Shown: one piece after another, positions 15,015 to 24,249 of the stretch
How the letters are laid out: every line of letters begins with the position of its first letter
How positions within the stretch are numbered: the first letter of the stretch is position 1
From: Planctomycetota bacterium
GTDB lineage: Bacteria; Planctomycetota; PLA2; JAEUHO01
Assembly (NCBI GenBank): GCA_030066775.1
Contig: JASJAY010000016.1
Span: 1-62,456 of the forward strand
Reading direction: 5' to 3'
Length of the DNA: 62,456 bases
Program-made: the position numbers and the translations under genes
The notes under the pieces: model-generated
Databases searched by the model: none
What the model was told of the DNA's origin: nothing
The model's input: the letters and a program-made list of their open reading frames with translations, nothing else

Positions 15015-17744
15015 ATGCACCCCGATGATCCTTCAGCGGCAGATGCCGCTGCCGAGGGCCCGGACTCCGGGTCCCCGAACGAGGCTGCCGCGTCCGATCG
15101 CGACGACGGCGGCTCGTCCTCCGAATCCAGCGAGACGTCGTCCTCGGCACGCAAGCGCCGGGCGCGACGTCGTCGCCGTGCGCGTTCCATGCGCAGCGGT
15201 GAGAGCACGCCCGACGACGCACCGGCGTCGTCCGACGACGGCGGCGAGCGCGAAAGCGACGCCTCCGACGCGTCGGCCGGCGGTGACGACGAGGGCGGGT
15301 CCTCCCGTCGCAAGCGCCGCTCGCGCCGCGGCTCGCGGTCCCGACGGAAGACGCGGTCCAAGGCCGAGTCTGCGCCGGACGACGCCGCCGACGCGCCGTC
15401 CGACGGCGAGGGCGCCGAGGACGACGCGTCCGACGATCCGCGCGAGCGCCGCCGGCGTCGACGCCGGAAGCGCCGCGCCGCGCGTGGCGGTGACGAGGCC
15501 GAGGCCCCCGCGGCCGCCGACGAGTCGTCGTCGGAGGACGAGGGCGATGCGGAGCCGTCCCGCCGCAAGCGTCGACGTCGCCGGCGCAAGGACAAGGCCA
15601 AGTCCAAGGACAAGGCGTCCGAGTCGTCGCGCAAGGACGGCGGCAAGTCGGGCCGGCGTCGCAAGGACGAGCGCGGGCGCAGTGGACGTCGCGAGAGCGG
15701 CCGTGATCGGCGCCGGTCGCGCGACGGGCGTCGGGATCGGCGCCTGCGCGATCCGCGCGCGATCGACATCGTGCCGAAGCTCGACTTCGGTACCGCCGAC
15801 GAGCCGCTCGAGAAGATCCTGCTCGTGAACGCGTCCGACCGCGAGGAGGCGCGCATCGCGCTGCTCGTGAACGGCCGGCTCGAGGAGATCTACATCGAGG
15901 CGCTCAAGGAGCGCTCCGCGGCGGGCAACATCTACCGCGGCCGGATCCAGAACGTGGAGATCGGCATCGGCGCCGCCTTCGTGGATCTGGGGCGCGGGGT
16001 GACGGGCTTCCTGCACGCGTCCGACATGCCGCTGAAGGAGGACGAGGAGCCGGGCGCGAAGGTCACCGATCGCCTGCATCCGGGCGACGAGGTCATCGTG
16101 CAGATCACGCGCGACGGCATCGGCCGCAAGGGCCCGGCCCTGACCGGCCGCATCTCGCTCCCCGGGCGCTACCTCGTCCTGATGCCGTTCACGAGCCGAT
16201 CGGGCATCTCGCGGCGCATCCCGCGCGGCCCCGAGCGCGAGCGCATGCGCAAGCTCGTGCGCAAGCTCGAGGTCCCCGACGGCATGGGCGTGATCGTGCG
16301 CACGGCCAGCGAGACGACCGACCTGGCTGCGCTCGATGCCGACCTGCAGCACCTCGTCAGCGAGTGGGAGCGGATCCGGCTTCGCGCCGCGGAGCCCGGA
16401 CAGCCGGGCGTGCTGCGCGGCGAGAGCGACATCGCCGAGCGCAGCGTGCGCGACATCATGCCCAGCGACGTGACGCGCATCGTCGTGGACAAGGAGCAGA
16501 CGGCCGGGCGCATCCACCAGCTGCTGCGCATCTGGTATCCGTCCGAGGCGGCGGCCGCCGCGGAAGCGGGGCACCTGTCGATCCGGATGGCCGCCGCGGA
16601 AGCAGAGACCCCGGTCGGGGAGCTGCGCGCGGGGGACGATGCGCCCACCGATGCCGAGGCGGCCGAGCCGATGGCCGAGGAAGAGCCCGGCGAAGTCGAA
16701 CCCGTCGAGGCAGAGGCGGCCGACGCGCCCGAGGACGAGGAGGCTGCGGCCGACGCGTCCGAGACGGCGGATGCCGACGAGGGGCCGTCGGAAGAGGCCG
16801 TTGACGATGCCGACGATGCCGACGATGCCGATGACGTCGAAGCGGCCGACGCCCTCGACGACGTCGACGACGAGGAGGTCGACGAGGACGAGGACGAAGA
16901 CGACGCGGACGACGAGGACGATGACGACGCGGAGGAGGAAGACCGCGCCGCGCGCGAGGCGCGCCTCGAAGAGCAGCGCCGCCTCGCCAAGATCATCCCG
17001 GAGGTGCTGCTGCACACCGATGTGATGCCGCTCTTCCACACCTACGACGTGGAGACCCAGCTCGAAGACGCGTTCCGGCGCGCGCTCCGGTTGCCGTCCG
17101 GCGGGTCGATCGTGATCGACCCCACCGAAGCGCTCGTCGCGGTGGACGTGAACTCGGGCCGCCTCACCGACGAGAGCGACCCCGAGACGACGGCACTCAA
17201 GACGAACCTCGAGGCCGTGGGGGAGGTGGCGCGCCAGCTCCGGCTGCGCGACCTCGGCGGGCTCGTGGTGCTCGACTTCATCGACATGCGCGAGCGCAAG
17301 TCGCGGCGTGAGGTCCAGAAGGCCCTGCACGAGGCGCTGTCGCGCGACCGGGCCCGGATCCGCGTGGGGCGGATGGGGCCCTTCGGCTGCGTGATCATGT
17401 CCCGCCAGCGGATCCGCCAGGCCCTCTCGCGCGTCACCCACGAGGACTGCGACACGTGCGGCGGCACGGGCCGCCGGCGGGTCAGCTCCGGTCTGGGCCT
17501 GCGCGTCCTGCGCGAGATGGAGGCCCGTGTGGCCCGCTCCCGCGGCCGCGGCGGGCTCGAGGTGCGGGCGCCCCAGCCGGTGGTGGACTGGATCCACAAG
17601 CACCGCGGTTCGCTGCTCAGCCGCATCAAGAAGGCCTGCAGCGGGCCCGTCAGCCTGTCCGCGGACAGCCGCCTGGCGGTCGACGGCTGGGCCATGAAGG
17701 GCACGCCGCCGTCGCGCAAGGACGGGGGCGAGGAGGCATCCTAG
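15015..17744 (+). CDS. rne: Ribonuclease E/G family endoribonuclease with charged extensions
   Basis: This single-strand endoribonuclease acts in mRNA decay and rRNA/tRNA processing. The catalytic core has the S1 domain (about 306-380, GNIYRGRIQNVEIGIGAAFVDLG). Metal-binding aspartates lie in DVNSG (D711) and DFIDM (D754, D757). The zinc-link CDTC (C812, C815) joins subunits. Instead of a C-terminal scaffold it has a 255-residue N-terminal tail of alternating Lys/Arg and Asp/Glu/Ser blocks, and a very acidic insert of about 110 residues (about 541-650) inside the core before LFHTYDVETQ. The insert includes three exact 9-base repeats at 16803-16829. RNase E versus G cannot be decided. It is upstream of rplU-rpmA-obgE. 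Confidence 0.92.
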   Translation: MHPDDPSAADAAAEGPDSGSPNEAAASDRDDGGSSSESSETSSSARKRRARRRRRARSMRSGESTPDDAPASSDDGGERESDASDASAGGDDEGGSSRRKRRSRRGSRSRRKTRSKAESAPDDAADAPSDGEGAEDDASDDPRERRRRRRRKRRAARGGDEAEAPAAADESSSEDEGDAEPSRRKRRRRRRKDKAKSKDKASESSRKDGGKSGRRRKDERGRSGRRESGRDRRRSRDGRRDRRLRDPRAIDIVPKLDFGTADEPLEKILLVNASDREEARIALLVNGRLEEIYIEALKERSAAGNIYRGRIQNVEIGIGAAFVDLGRGVTGFLHASDMPLKEDEEPGAKVTDRLHPGDEVIVQITRDGIGRKGPALTGRISLPGRYLVLMPFTSRSGISRRIPRGPERERMRKLVRKLEVPDGMGVIVRTASETTDLAALDADLQHLVSEWERIRLRAAEPGQPGVLRGESDIAERSVRDIMPSDVTRIVVDKEQTAGRIHQLLRIWYPSEAAAAAEAGHLSIRMAAAEAETPVGELRAGDDAPTDAEAAEPMAEEEPGEVEPVEAEAADAPEDEEAAADASETADADEGPSEEAVDDADDADDADDVEAADALDDVDDEEVDEDEDEDDADDEDDDDAEEEDRAAREARLEEQRRLAKIIPEVLLHTDVMPLFHTYDVETQLEDAFRRALRLPSGGSIVIDPTEALVAVDVNSGRLTDESDPETTALKTNLEAVGEVARQLRLRDLGGLVVLDFIDMRERKSRREVQKALHEALSRDRARIRVGRMGPFGCVIMSRQRIRQALSRVTHEDCDTCGGTGRRRVSSGLGLRVLREMEARVARSRGRGGLEVRAPQPVVDWIHKHRGSLLSRIKKACSGPVSLSADSRLAVDGWAMKGTPPSRKDGGEEAS
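16803..16829 (+). repeat. Tandem repeat (GACGATGCC)x3 coding Asp-Asp-Ala
   Basis: Three exact head-to-tail copies of a 9-base unit lie inside the acidic insert of the RNase E/G gene. The repeat is in frame, so copy changes would only lengthen or shorten the acidic stretch. Confidence 0.85.
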
Positions 17745-17752
17745 GCATCCCG

Positions 17753-17777
17753 GGGCCGGCGGTTTCCTTGCCGGCCC
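17753..17777. terminator. Hairpin between rne and rplU
   Basis: GGGCCGGC and GCCGGCCC form a perfect 8-base stem with a 9-base pyrimidine-rich loop 9 bases after the rne stop. With no T-run it may be a processing or attenuation site rather than a full terminator. Confidence 0.45.
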
Positions 17778-17858
17778 GGGCGCCCGACGTACCCTCTTGC
17801 GCTTGTCGAAAGATCCCGGGCGACGCCGCGAAGGCCCGCTCGAGGTCGGGAGATCCAC

Positions 17859-18170
17859 ATGTACGCCGTCATCAAGGACCGCGGAAAGCAGTACACCGTC
17901 CGCCCCGGGGAGGCCGTGCGCCTCGACCGGATGAGCACGGCCGAGCCGGGCTCGCAGATCGAGTTCGACAACGTGCTGCTCGTGGCCGACGGCGACGCGG
18001 TGCGCGTCGGCCAGCCCACGGTCGACGGTGCCAAGGTCACCGCCACGGTGCTCGGTGAGTGGAAGGCGCCCAAGTTGATCGTCTTCAAGAAGAAGCGCCG
18101 CAAGAAGTACCGCCGCAAGCAAGGACATCGGCAGCTCTACACCGATGTCCGCATCGACGGCATTGCCTAG
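17859..18170 (+). CDS. rplU: 50S ribosomal protein L21
   Basis: This is a 23S rRNA-binding protein of the large subunit. The 103 residues match the family length, with the usual start [14 protein letters not shown], the central NVLLVADGD strand and the basic C-terminal stretch [22 protein letters not shown] lies just upstream of the ATG. It precedes rpmA by 11 bases in the conserved rplU-rpmA-obgE order. Confidence 0.97.
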   Translation: MYAVIKDRGKQYTVRPGEAVRLDRMSTAEPGSQIEFDNVLLVADGDAVRVGQPTVDGAKVTATVLGEWKAPKLIVFKKKRRKKYRRKQGHRQLYTDVRIDGIA

Positions 18171-18181
18171 GAGACGATTCG

Positions 18182-18424
18182 ATGGCTCACAAGAAGGGTC
18201 AGGGCTCCTGCAAGAACGGGCGCGACAGCAACCCGAAGTACCGCGGCATCAAGAAGTACGCCGGTGAGCGCGTCCGCTCCGGCAACATCCTCGTGCGCCA
18301 GGTCGGCTCGCGCTTCAAGCCCGGCAAGGGCGTGCGCATGGGCGGCGACTACACGCTGTACGCCGTGGCCGAGGGGCAGGTCGAGTACCGCCCCAACCGC
18401 ACGGTGCACATCGTCACCGCGTAG
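18182..18424 (+). CDS. rpmA: 50S ribosomal protein L27
   Basis: This is the large-subunit protein whose N-terminal tail reaches the peptidyl transferase centre. The 80-residue product starts [20 protein letters not shown]. Position 9-10 reads SC instead of the usual ST, and the GQRLG motif found in most bacteria is changed to PKYRG. No cleavable N-terminal extension as in Firmicutes is present. Confidence 0.96.
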   Translation: MAHKKGQGSCKNGRDSNPKYRGIKKYAGERVRSGNILVRQVGSRFKPGKGVRMGGDYTLYAVAEGQVEYRPNRTVHIVTA

Positions 18425-18453
18425 CCGCGCCGCGGTCTACAGGACCGCCGATC

Positions 18454-19554
18454 ATGTTCATCGACGAACGCGAGGTGATCGTCCGCTCCGGCAAGGGGGG
18501 TGACGGCATCGTTGCGTTCCGGCGCGAGAAGCGTGTCCCGCGTGGCGGCCCGGCCGGCGGCGACGGTGGTGACGGCGGCAGCGTCCTCTTCGTGGCCGAC
18601 GTGCAGCTCACGACGTTCGGCGACATGGAAGAGTCGCGCCACATCCGCGCGCAGAACGGCGAGCCCGGCGGCGGCAACAAGATGCACGGCAAGAACGGCG
18701 CCGACCGCATCCTCAAGGTGCCCGTCGGGACGACCGTCTACTCCGTCGAACGCGGGCACAAGATCATCGATCTCACGGAGGACGGGCAGACGTGGGTCGC
18801 GGCCGGCGGCGGCCGCGGCGGCAAGGGCAACGCGCGCTTCGCCAGCGCAACCGACCAGGCCCCGCGCCGCGCCACCCTCGGCAAGGCCGGCCACGAGCGG
18901 CGGCTGCGGCTCGAGCTCCGGCTGCTCGCCGACGTCGGGCTGATCGGCCTGCCGAACGCGGGCAAGAGCACGCTGCTCTCGCGCATCACCGAGGCGCGGC
19001 CCAAGATCGCGGACTACCCGTTCACCACGCTCGAGCCCTACCTCGGCATCGTCGAGCTGCCCGACGGCCCGCGGTTCGTCGTGGCGGACCTGCCCGGGCT
19101 GATCGAGGGCGCCCACAGCGGGCACGGCCTGGGCGACCGCTTCCTGCGCCACGTCGAGCGCACGCGGGTCCTGCTCCACCTGGTGGATCCGTTCCCCGCC
19201 GAGGGCGCACCGGGGCCGCTCGAGGCCTACCAGACGATCCGCCGGGAGCTCGAGGCCTACGGGCACGGCTTGGCGGAGCGGCCCGAGATCCTCGCGGCCA
19301 CGAAGGCCGACCTAACAATCGATGCGGAGGAGACCCGGGAGGTCTTGAGCCGCCTGGCGGAACTGGCCGATAGGCGGGTGTACCCCATTTCGGCCGTGTC
19401 GGGGCAGGGACTGGATGTCCTGCTGCGTGCGGTCGGGCGGGCGCTCGCGCGGGCCCAGGCCGCCCCGGAGGTTCCGGATCGGCTGGCCGACGGCGTCCGA
19501 TCGGATGGGGGCGAAGACACCCCGCCGGTCGAGGACGCCTCCGATGCTCGATGA
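18454..19554 (+). CDS. obgE: GTPase ObgE/CgtA
   Basis: Obg is a ribosome-assembly GTPase linked to the stringent response. The N-terminal Obg fold (1-158) is glycine rich (GGPAGGDGGDGGSV). The G1 motif is GLPNAGKST (165-173), followed by the DLPGLIEGAHSGHGLG switch region and ATKADL (G4). The 366-residue protein ends with a short charged tail and lacks the OCT domain of some homologues. Its last 11 bases overlap the pilT start, so the two are coupled. Confidence 0.96.
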   Translation: MFIDEREVIVRSGKGGDGIVAFRREKRVPRGGPAGGDGGDGGSVLFVADVQLTTFGDMEESRHIRAQNGEPGGGNKMHGKNGADRILKVPVGTTVYSVERGHKIIDLTEDGQTWVAAGGGRGGKGNARFASATDQAPRRATLGKAGHERRLRLELRLLADVGLIGLPNAGKSTLLSRITEARPKIADYPFTTLEPYLGIVELPDGPRFVVADLPGLIEGAHSGHGLGDRFLRHVERTRVLLHLVDPFPAEGAPGPLEAYQTIRRELEAYGHGLAERPEILAATKADLTIDAEETREVLSRLAELADRRVYPISAVSGQGLDVLLRAVGRALARAQAAPEVPDRLADGVRSDGGEDTPPVEDASDAR

Positions 19555-20656
19555 TGTGTTCAACCACTTCCGCGTCACGGTCAAGGAGCAGGCCTCCGAC
19601 CTCATCCTGCGCACGGGCCACTGCCCGGTCGCGCGCGTCGAGGGCCACATCCGCTTCCTGACGGAAGAGGTCTTCACCGAGGAGCAGGCCGAGGCGCTCC
19701 TCAACCACATCCTCTCGCCCGACGAGGTCGCGCAGTTCAAGGTCATCCGCGAGCGCGACACGGCGTTCGTGCTACCGGGCGTCGGCCGCTTCCGTTGCAA
19801 CATCCTGCGCCAGCGCCGCCGCACCGCGTTCGTCTTCCGCCACGTCAAGGAGACGGTGCCCTCGATGGAGGAGCTCTACCTCCCCGCCGGGCCGATCCAG
19901 AACCTGTCCATGCTCCACCGCGGCCTCGTGCTCGTGACGGGGACGACGGGCTCCGGCAAGTCGACCACGCTGGCGGCGATGATCGACTACATGAACAAGC
20001 GCTGCGCCAAGAACATCATCACGATCGAGGACCCGATCGAGTTCGTGTTCCAGGACCGCAAGTGCGCGGTCATGCAGCGTGAGATCGGGCTCGACACGCC
20101 CGACTACCACACCGCGCTCAAGTCCGTCGTGCGTCAGACGCCCGACGTCATCCTCGTGGGTGAGATGCGCGATCTCGAGACCATCACGGCCGCGCTGATG
20201 GCCGCCGAGACGGGCCACCTCGTGCTCTCCACGCTGCACACGGTCAACGCGGTGCAGACGGTCGAGCGCATCATCTCCTTCTTCCCCCCGCACCAGCACG
20301 AGACGATCCGCCTTCAGCTCGCGCTCGTGCTCGAGGGCGTCGTCAGCCAGCGCCTCATCACGCGCCGTGCCCAGGCGGGCCGCGTGCCGGCCGTCGAGAT
20401 CATGCTCGGCACGCCCACCATCAAGGAGATGGTGCTCGAGGGGCGCACCCGCGAGCTGCACGCAGCGCTGGAGGAGGGCCACCAGTACTACGGCTCGCAG
20501 TCCTTCAACCAGAGCCTGGTCAGCCTCGTGCGCGACAACGTGATCGACTTCGACGACGCGATGGCGAACGCCGACAACCCGGACGAGCTCAAGCTCGCCC
20601 TGCGCGGCATCACCAAGGGCGTCTCGAACATCGATACGGTCTACGACTTCGGCTAA
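19544..20656 (+). CDS. pilT: Type IV pilus retraction ATPase PilT-like
   Basis: PilT is a hexameric ATPase that depolymerises pili and powers twitching. The 370 residues have an N-terminal PAS-like domain and Walker A GTTGSGKS (133-140, K139). They also carry the Asp box IEDPIEF, Walker B VILVGEMRD, the His box HLVLSTLHT and a C-terminal PilT-type end (TPTIKEMVLEGRTRELHAAL, YGSQSFNQSL). The start MLDDVFNHFRVT overlaps obgE by 11 bases. PilT versus PilU cannot be told apart. pilB and pilC are not in the window. The TAA overlaps the stop of the convergent PDZ gene. Confidence 0.93.
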   Translation: MLDDVFNHFRVTVKEQASDLILRTGHCPVARVEGHIRFLTEEVFTEEQAEALLNHILSPDEVAQFKVIRERDTAFVLPGVGRFRCNILRQRRRTAFVFRHVKETVPSMEELYLPAGPIQNLSMLHRGLVLVTGTTGSGKSTTLAAMIDYMNKRCAKNIITIEDPIEFVFQDRKCAVMQREIGLDTPDYHTALKSVVRQTPDVILVGEMRDLETITAALMAAETGHLVLSTLHTVNAVQTVERIISFFPPHQHETIRLQLALVLEGVVSQRLITRRAQAGRVPAVEIMLGTPTIKEMVLEGRTRELHAALEEGHQYYGSQSFNQSLVSLVRDNVIDFDDAMANADNPDELKLALRGITKGVSNIDTVYDFG

Positions 20657-21714
20657 CGCCGGACGCCGGCAGGCACCTCGATCTCGTAGCGCAGCCGGCG
20701 GCTGTTCCGGTCCACCTCCACCGTCACGCGCCGCGTGCCCTCGGGCAGGCCGCGCACGAGCTCCATCAGCGTGCCGCGCGTGGGGGTGGGCGTGCCGTTC
20801 ACCGAGATCAGCACGTCGCCGTTCGCGAGCTTCACCTTGTGGAGCACCGTGGCCTTCTCGCCGATCCAGCGGAGCTGCACGCCGGCCCCGCCGCCGGGGA
20901 GTCGGACCTCGCGCGTCTTGACCTCCTGCAGGAGACGCTCGCCCGCCGGACCGCGGAGCTGCTCGAACGCCTGCGGCCCCATGCGCACGATCCGCCGGCT
21001 CCCCTGCTCGACGACCTGGATCTCCAGACGCCCCTCGCTCGGCGCCGCGGGGGCGGCGGCGCGCGGGTCAGGCACCGCCGGCCTTTCCGCGCCGATCGGG
21101 CCGACCGGGCGGATCGGATCGCCGGGACGTGCCTCGCGGCGGGTCGACACGATGAACGCCTGCTCCGCCTCGCTGCCCGCAGTGACGTAGACGATCCGGA
21201 AGCGATCGTCCGCTGTGCGCTCGATCCGCACCAGGCGGAAGCGCAGCGACGTGCCCGGCACCTCGAGCCACTCGCCGGCCTTGACGATCGCCGCGCCGCC
21301 GGCGTTGAAACGGAACGTGAGCTGCGCCACGCCCGGGCCCCACATCACGATCTGCGCGCGGCCGTGGTCCTCCAGGGCGGGCGTGGTCGGCTCTTCCCGA
21401 GGCGGCGGAGGCGGCGGCGGCGGCTGCACGGGGCCGCTGAACGGGATCCAGACCTCGTCGTCTGCGACGTGGAACACGCGGTCGACCCGTTCGTTCGCGA
21501 CCGAGGCGCCCAGGCGAACCGCCGTGGCGTCCCGCAGCGCCCGGTCCAGCCCGCGCACCGCGTGGCGGGCCGCCGGGAGTCGCTGGTCCGCACCCGGCGC
21601 GGCTCGGGCCTCGGCGGCCGCCTCGACGGCGAGCCCGGCAGCGAGCAGACACAGGGGCGTCCCGAGGACGAGGTTGAGGATCCAGATCGTTCGACGGGCT
21701 CGGTGGGCGCGCAT
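20653..21714 (-). CDS. GspC-like membrane-anchored PDZ protein, copy 1
   Basis: The 353-residue protein starts at the ATG preceded by AAGGGAGG. It has a short basic end, one membrane anchor (about 9-30), an Ala/Arg-rich region, a proline run (PPPPPPPP), a beta-rich middle domain and a C-terminal PDZ domain (about 265-345, containing LANGDVLISVNGTPT). The architecture matches type II secretion GspC or a pilus-associated relative. It is a diverged paralogue of the gene at 21895: both keep RRxIWxLN at the start and KTREVxLPGG before the PDZ. Its stop overlaps the pilT stop by three bases. Confidence 0.75.
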   Translation of the reverse strand: MRAHRARRTIWILNLVLGTPLCLLAAGLAVEAAAEARAAPGADQRLPAARHAVRGLDRALRDATAVRLGASVANERVDRVFHVADDEVWIPFSGPVQPPPPPPPPREEPTTPALEDHGRAQIVMWGPGVAQLTFRFNAGGAAIVKAGEWLEVPGTSLRFRLVRIERTADDRFRIVYVTAGSEAEQAFIVSTRREARPGDPIRPVGPIGAERPAVPDPRAAAPAAPSEGRLEIQVVEQGSRRIVRMGPQAFEQLRGPAGERLLQEVKTREVRLPGGGAGVQLRWIGEKATVLHKVKLANGDVLISVNGTPTPTRGTLMELVRGLPEGTRRVTVEVDRNSRRLRYEIEVPAGVRR

Positions 21715-21894
21715 GGGGCCTCCCTTGTGCCCCTTCGACGTCCCGCGCATGCGGATCCTGCCCCAGGACGGGCCATTCCGCGCGGCCTCCCAGCGACGCC
21801 GGATTCCAGGAACGATCGATGGGCGTTTGGCGTCCAATCCGAGGTTCCGCCGTTCCGGCGGCTATCCTGACTGCCCCCTTCGCAGGAGACGCCC

Positions 21895-23118
21895 ATGAAG
21901 GCCCACGCCATGCGCCGCTCGATCTGGCTGCTGAACCTCGGGCTCGCTGCCGCCGTCGTCGCCGTGGGGGCGTGGTACGTGCTCGACGTCAAGGAGGCGG
22001 TCGCCAAGACGCCCCGCCCGGTCAAGGGCAAGGCGCCCAAGCAGTGGGCCGAGATCGTCCGCTCGTTCAACAAGCAGATCGAGGAGGCCCGCACCGACGT
22101 GCTGCGCGCCCCCGTCCGCACGAAGGACGTGCAGGCCGCCTTCCAGATCGACGACCACAAGAAGCGCGACCCGGTGCACTTCATCTTCACCGGCGACCTG
22201 CCGCCGCCGTACCGGGTCGACAAGCCGGTCGAGGAGACCAAGCCCAAGCTGCCCACGGGACTCGACGCCGTCGGCAAGATCTCGTGGCTCATCTGGGGCG
22301 GTGCCGAGAGCACCACGGTCGTCTTCGCGTTCAACGACGGAAAGAAGAAGTTCTTCAAGGTCGGCCAGTTCGTGAAGAAGGCGAAGGAAGACCCCGATCG
22401 CTTCAAGCTCACGAAGGCCACCTTGCCCGAGCCCGATCTGTACAAGATCGAGTACGAGGTCTGGGAAGACGGCAAGCCGCTCGAGACCGAGACGATCGCG
22501 ACGATCGCCTGGGACAACCGCAAGCCGGAGCCCGAGGGCGGCGTGATCCGCATCGTGCCCGACCCCGCCAAGAAGGCCGCCGAAGATGCCGCCAAGAAGG
22601 CCGCCGGTGATGCAGCGCCCGGCGAGGGCGACAGCGAGAAGCCGGCGGCCGAGGACAAGCCGGCCGAGGTCGTCGTCGTGGGCGGCAAGTCGGGCCTCGA
22701 GCTGACGCCCAAGGACCTCAAGCCCGAGATCAAGGTCGTCAACACGCGCCTGCGCGAGGTGCGCTTCGACGACAACAGCTACAAGTACTTCAAGGCGCGC
22801 GACACCAAGAAGATGGTGGAGAGCGTCAAGACCCGCGAGGTGAACCTGCCTGGCGGCAAGAAGGGCGTGGCCATCATCGATCCCGGTGAGGCGCCCGCCG
22901 ACATCTTCGACTTCCGCCGCGGTGACGTCGTGATCTCGATCAACGGCCAGCCCACCCCGGACCGCGCCTCGATCATCCGCGTGGCCGAGGCGATTCCCGA
23001 GTCGGCGACCCGCATCACCATCGTGGTGGATCGCAACGGGCGTCAGATCACCTTCAACGTCGACCCGCGCGACCCCAAGACACGTCGTAAGGCCGCGCAA
23101 TACGGTCGCGACCGGTAG
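21895..23118 (+). CDS. GspC-like membrane-anchored PDZ protein, copy 2
   Basis: The 407-residue protein has the same plan as its divergent neighbour: MKAHAMRRSIWLLNLGLAAAVV anchor, beta-rich middle, a low-complexity Ala/Lys/Glu linker (about 222-262) and a C-terminal PDZ domain (about 320-395, RRGDVVISINGQPTPDR). It is lysine rich, while copy 1 is arginine and proline rich. A GGAG lies 8 bases before the ATG. Given pilT and pil genes upstream, a role bridging an inner-membrane complex and a secretin is plausible but inferred. Confidence 0.75.
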   Translation: MKAHAMRRSIWLLNLGLAAAVVAVGAWYVLDVKEAVAKTPRPVKGKAPKQWAEIVRSFNKQIEEARTDVLRAPVRTKDVQAAFQIDDHKKRDPVHFIFTGDLPPPYRVDKPVEETKPKLPTGLDAVGKISWLIWGGAESTTVVFAFNDGKKKFFKVGQFVKKAKEDPDRFKLTKATLPEPDLYKIEYEVWEDGKPLETETIATIAWDNRKPEPEGGVIRIVPDPAKKAAEDAAKKAAGDAAPGEGDSEKPAAEDKPAEVVVVGGKSGLELTPKDLKPEIKVVNTRLREVRFDDNSYKYFKARDTKKMVESVKTREVNLPGGKKGVAIIDPGEAPADIFDFRRGDVVISINGQPTPDRASIIRVAEAIPESATRITIVVDRNGRQITFNVDPRDPKTRRKAAQYGRDR

Positions 23119-23132
23119 GTAGCCTTCGCACA

Positions 23133-23163
23133 GCGCCAAAAGGCGCCGTCCGGGCCGCCGGAC
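23133..23163. terminator. Two tandem hairpins after PDZ copy 2
   Basis: GCGCC-AAAA-GGCGC (23133-23146) is followed at once by GTCCGG-GCCG-CCGGAC (23148-23163). Both stems are perfect. A short TATT follows, which may also serve as the -10 of coaX. Confidence 0.5.
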
Positions 23164-23165
23164 CG

Positions 23166-23171
23166 TATTGC
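23166..23171 (+). promoter_or_regulatory. -10-like box (TATTGC) of coaX
   Basis: This lies 7 bases before the coaX ATG. GAGGG touches the ATG and is too close to act as a normal ribosome binding site, so a leaderless start is possible. Confidence 0.3.
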
Positions 23172-23178
23172 TTGAGGG

Positions 23179-23940
23179 ATGGCTGACACCTCCTTCGATC
23201 TCGTTGTCGTCATCGACGTCGGCAACTCCGGCGCCAAGCTCGGCGCCGTACGCGGCGAGGACATCGCCGGCCCCATGCGCCTGCCGCGTGCCGATGCGCG
23301 GGCCGTGCGCGACCTCGCCGGCCCGATGCTCAAGGGCAAGCAGGCGGTGATCGCCGTCTGCGGCAGCGACCCGGGCAAGGTCGAGGGCCTGGCCTGGGAG
23401 GTGACCCGCCTGCGGCTTGGCAAGACCGTGGCCGTGAAGCACGACCACCAGGGCATCCCCGCGCCCGACGTGGAGCGGCCGGAGCAGGCGGGGGTCGACC
23501 GCCGCGTGCAGGTGTTCGGCGCCGTACACCACGCCGGCGAAGCTGCGGCCGTGGTCTCCTGCGGCACGGCGATCACCGTGGACGTTGGCAACGCCGACGG
23601 GGCGCTCATCGGCGGGGCGATCCTGCCCGGGCTGGGGCTCGGCGCGCGCGCGCTCGCCTCCGGCACCGCGCGCCTGCCCGAGGTGGAGCTGGCCGGCGAC
23701 GTCTCGATGCCGGCCAAGCACACGGAGGAGGCGATCCGCGCGGGGCTCCGCCTCGGGGCCGCAGGGGCCGTCGAGCGCCTGCTCGAGGAGGCCGGCGTCG
23801 AGGAGGGCACCCCCGTCTACGTGACCGGTCAGGACGCCGCCCACCTGGCGCCGCACCTGCGCCGGCCCGTGCGCACGGTGCCGGGCCTGGGGCTCCTCGG
23901 CGTGGCCCTCGCGATCCGCGCGCATCCGCCGATTACGTAG
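23179..23940 (+). CDS. coaX: Type III pantothenate kinase
   Basis: The enzyme phosphorylates pantothenate, the first step of coenzyme A synthesis. The 253 residues have the ASKHA-fold phosphate-1 motif DVGNSGAKLGAV near the start, the substrate motif GVDRR and the phosphate-2 motif SCGTAITVDV. A glycine-rich GGAILPGLGLGARAL follows. Length and order of motifs match CoaX. It appears to be a single-gene unit bounded by tandem hairpins on both sides. Confidence 0.9.
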   Translation: MADTSFDLVVVIDVGNSGAKLGAVRGEDIAGPMRLPRADARAVRDLAGPMLKGKQAVIAVCGSDPGKVEGLAWEVTRLRLGKTVAVKHDHQGIPAPDVERPEQAGVDRRVQVFGAVHHAGEAAAVVSCGTAITVDVGNADGALIGGAILPGLGLGARALASGTARLPEVELAGDVSMPAKHTEEAIRAGLRLGAAGAVERLLEEAGVEEGTPVYVTGQDAAHLAPHLRRPVRTVPGLGLLGVALAIRAHPPIT

Positions 23941-24004
23941 GGCGACCCGGTCGTCTGGGAGGGCCGCGTCCAGGGCGCGCTCCGGTCCACCGGGCGGGGC
24001 GTCC

Positions 24005-24043
24005 GTGCGGAATCGCACGCGGGCGCGGAGCAGCACGCGCCCG
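24005..24043. terminator. Two tandem hairpins after coaX
   Basis: GTGCG-GAAT-CGCAC and CGGGCGCG-(8)-CGCGCCCG are both perfect stems one base apart, with no T-run. They are placed as the likely transcript end of coaX. Confidence 0.5.
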
Positions 24044-24195
24044 ACGCCGGGGTCGGCTTACGGAAGGGCTCGTAAGCGGTTTGTGGACAACCTGTTGCGA
24101 TTCCGTCAGGTGTCTGCTGGCTGTGGAATGGGGTTTGAAGACTGAGCCCTACCCACGGACTCCGTAGGTGTGCCCCATGGGAGCGTCCAAATCTC

Positions 24196-24225
24196 TTTAC
24201 CGGGAGAGTGGACCTCTCGTAGAGT
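24196..24225 (+). promoter_or_regulatory. Candidate promoter of first surface lipoprotein
   Basis: TTTACC, an 18-base spacer and TAGAGT match the sigma-70 boxes at 4 of 6 bases each. The spacer carries an inverted repeat GAGAG-TGGAC-CTCTC (24204-24218) that could be an operator. Confidence 0.35.
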
Positions 24226-24249
24226 ACGCCCGCGGGGGCAGCCGGAGCT

